DNA from: Stutzerimonas kunmingensis
GTDB lineage: Bacteria > Pseudomonadota > Gammaproteobacteria > Pseudomonadales > Pseudomonadaceae
Assembly (NCBI RefSeq): GCF_002929225.1
Contig: NZ_PISM01000018.1
Coordinates: 310,001-374,000 of the forward strand
Direction: 5' to 3'
DNA: 64,000 bases
The notes under the pieces are model-generated. The model made no database searches, was not told where the DNA came from, and saw nothing but the letters and a program-made list of their open reading frames with translations. The position numbers and the translations under genes are program-made. Shown here in pieces: positions 62,793 to 64,000 of the stretch; positions within the stretch are counted from its first letter, which is position 1; each line of letters starts with the position of its first letter.

Positions 62793-64000
62793 ATGTCCGG
62801 AAAAGCGCAACAGCAGTCCCGCCTCAAAGAGTTGATCCAGCGTGGCCGTGAGCAGGGTTACCTGACTTACGCAGAGGTCAACGACCACCTACCGGAGGAT
62901 ATTTCCGATCCGGAACAGGTGGAAGACATCATTCGCATGATCAATGACATGGGTATCAATGTATTCGAGGTTGCCCCGGATGCCGATGCCCTGTTGCTGG
63001 CCGAAGCCGATACCGATGAAGCCGCTGCCGAAGAGGCCGCAGCCGCACTCGCTGCGGTCGAGACCGACATCGGTCGAACCACCGATCCTGTTCGCATGTA
63101 CATGCGTGAAATGGGCACGGTCGAACTGCTGACCCGCGAAGGCGAGATCGAAATCGCCAAACGCATCGAGGAAGGCATTCGCGAAGTGATGAGCGCCATC
63201 GCTCACTTCCCCGGCACCGTCGACAGCATTCTCGCCGACTATGAGCGAGTGACGACCGAAGGTGGCCGCCTGTCCGACATCCTCAGCGGTTACATCGACC
63301 CTGACGACGACGGCGCTGCTGGTCCTCAGGAGGTCGAGCCGGAAACTCCGCAGACCACCGCGAAGCCGGCGGCCGACGACAAGGATGATGAGGAAGAGGA
63401 CGATTCCGACAGCGAAGAGGAAGAAGGCGATGGCGGCCCGGACCCCGAAGTCGCGCGTATGCGTTTCGGCGCAGTCGCCGAGCAGCTGGAGAAAGCCAAG
63501 AAGGCGCTGAAGAAGCACGGCCGCGCCAGCCAGCAGGCCGTCGAGGAGCTCGAAGCACTCGCCATCCTGTTCATGCCGATCAAGCTCGTACCCAAGCAGT
63601 ACGACGCACTGGTCGAGCGCGTTCGCAACGCCCTGAGCCAGATCCGCGCCCAGGAACGCGCCATCATGCAGCTGTGCGTGCGTGACGCCCGCATGCCGCG
63701 CGCCGACTTCCTGCGTCAGTTCCCGAACAACGAGACCAATCTCGACTGGGCCGAGCAGCTGGCTTCCGGCAAAGGCAAGTACGCCGAAGCCATCGGCAAC
63801 CGCAAGGAAGACATCGTTCGCTGCCAGCAGAAGCTGATCGAGCTGGAACAGGAATGCGACCTGGTCATCGCTGACATCAAGGACATCAACCGTCGCATGT
63901 CCATCGGCGAGGCCAAAGCCCGCCGTGCGAAGAAAGAGATGGTTGAAGCCAACCTGCGCCTGGTCATCTCGATCGCGAAGAAGTACACCAACCGCGGCCT
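62793..64000 (+). CDS. rpoD: RNA polymerase sigma70 factor RpoD (C-terminus beyond window)
   Basis: Primary sigma factor. From ATG 62793 (MSGKAQQQSRLKELIQRGRE) about 402 residues are in the window out of some 615. Region 1.1 is residues 1-80, region 1.2 includes DPVRMYMREMGTVELLTREG (near 100), the non-conserved acidic region has a long Asp/Glu stretch (about 190-215), and region 2.1 begins at EANLRLVISIAKKYTNRGL at the window edge. It follows dnaG in the rpsU-dnaG-rpoD operon. Confidence 0.99.
   Translation, partial: MSGKAQQQSRLKELIQRGREQGYLTYAEVNDHLPEDISDPEQVEDIIRMINDMGINVFEVAPDADALLLAEADTDEAAAEEAAAALAAVETDIGRTTDPVRMYMREMGTVELLTREGEIEIAKRIEEGIREVMSAIAHFPGTVDSILADYERVTTEGGRLSDILSGYIDPDDDGAAGPQEVEPETPQTTAKPAADDKDDEEEDDSDSEEEEGDGGPDPEVARMRFGAVAEQLEKAKKALKKHGRASQQAVEELEALAILFMPIKLVPKQYDALVERVRNALSQIRAQERAIMQLCVRDARMPRADFLRQFPNNETNLDWAEQLASGKGKYAEAIGNRKEDIVRCQQKLIELEQECDLVIADIKDINRRMSIGEAKARRAKKEMVEANLRLVISIAKKYTNRG

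Overview
The window is chromosomal DNA of a gammaproteobacterium of the Pseudomonas stutzeri (Stutzerimonas) type. It is GC-rich, and both the protein sequences and the gene order follow the Pseudomonas core genome: rpoB to tufB to birA, an rrn locus, tyrS to erpA to argC, vfr, trp, agt, lptD-surA-pdxA-rsmA-apaGH, prkA-yeaH-spoVR, rpsU-dnaG-rpoD. I see no phage, insertion sequence, integrase or CRISPR array. The species call is an inference from this synteny and from protein similarity as I remember it.

Layout. 1-8.4 kb (minus strand) is the transcription/translation block: tRNA-Tyr, tRNA-Gly, tRNA-Thr, tuf, tRNA-Trp, secE, nusG, rplK, rplA, rplJ, rplL, rpoB (cut by the window edge). A stringent-type promoter lies upstream of tRNA-Tyr, and there are an L10 leader and an rplL-rpoB attenuator hairpin. 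8.5-10.9 kb carries a SPOR-domain protein, coaX and birA. 10.97-11.65 kb is the most unusual part: a complete set of rRNA-operon promoters and the antitermination leader runs directly into the 3' two-thirds of a 5S rRNA gene and the rrn terminator. 16S, the spacer tRNAs, 23S and the 5' part of 5S are absent.

11.7-23.7 kb holds housekeeping genes: tyrS, an M23 endopeptidase, anmK, erpA, argC, hemJ, a zinc-ribbon/DUF805 membrane protein, a Ycf46-like AAA ATPase, a HIT protein, coq7, speD, an OsmC protein and vfr. 23.8-29.3 kb (minus) is rpe-gph-trpEGDC, with a Trp-rich leader peptide before trpE. In P. aeruginosa trpE and trpGDC are separated by the R/F-pyocin locus; here they abut.

29.4-39.9 kb (minus) is a uptake-and-catabolism unit for GABA or 5-aminovalerate: the sensor kinase AgtS and response regulator AgtR, the ABC transporter AgtABCD, then gabD and gabT. 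A perfect 9-bp inverted repeat upstream of agtA is a candidate operator. 40-43.5 kb has a DUF3530 protein, a DnaJ-domain protein and the peptidoglycan-recycling pair murU-amgK. 43.6-51.3 kb (plus) is lptD-surA-pdxA-rsmA-apaG-apaH-glpE. 51.5-56.4 kb is the stress/stationary-phase cluster prkA-yeaH-spoVR. 56.5-60.2 kb holds cca (with a degenerate HD region), folK/folB, plsY and tsaD. 60.4 kb to the end is the macromolecular-synthesis operon rpsU-dnaG-rpoD, with rpoD cut by the window edge.

Most of the window is ordinary core genome. The observations most worth following up are the collapsed rRNA operon, its orphan promoters, the transporter-gabDT linkage with its palindrome, the trpE leader and the altered Cca.
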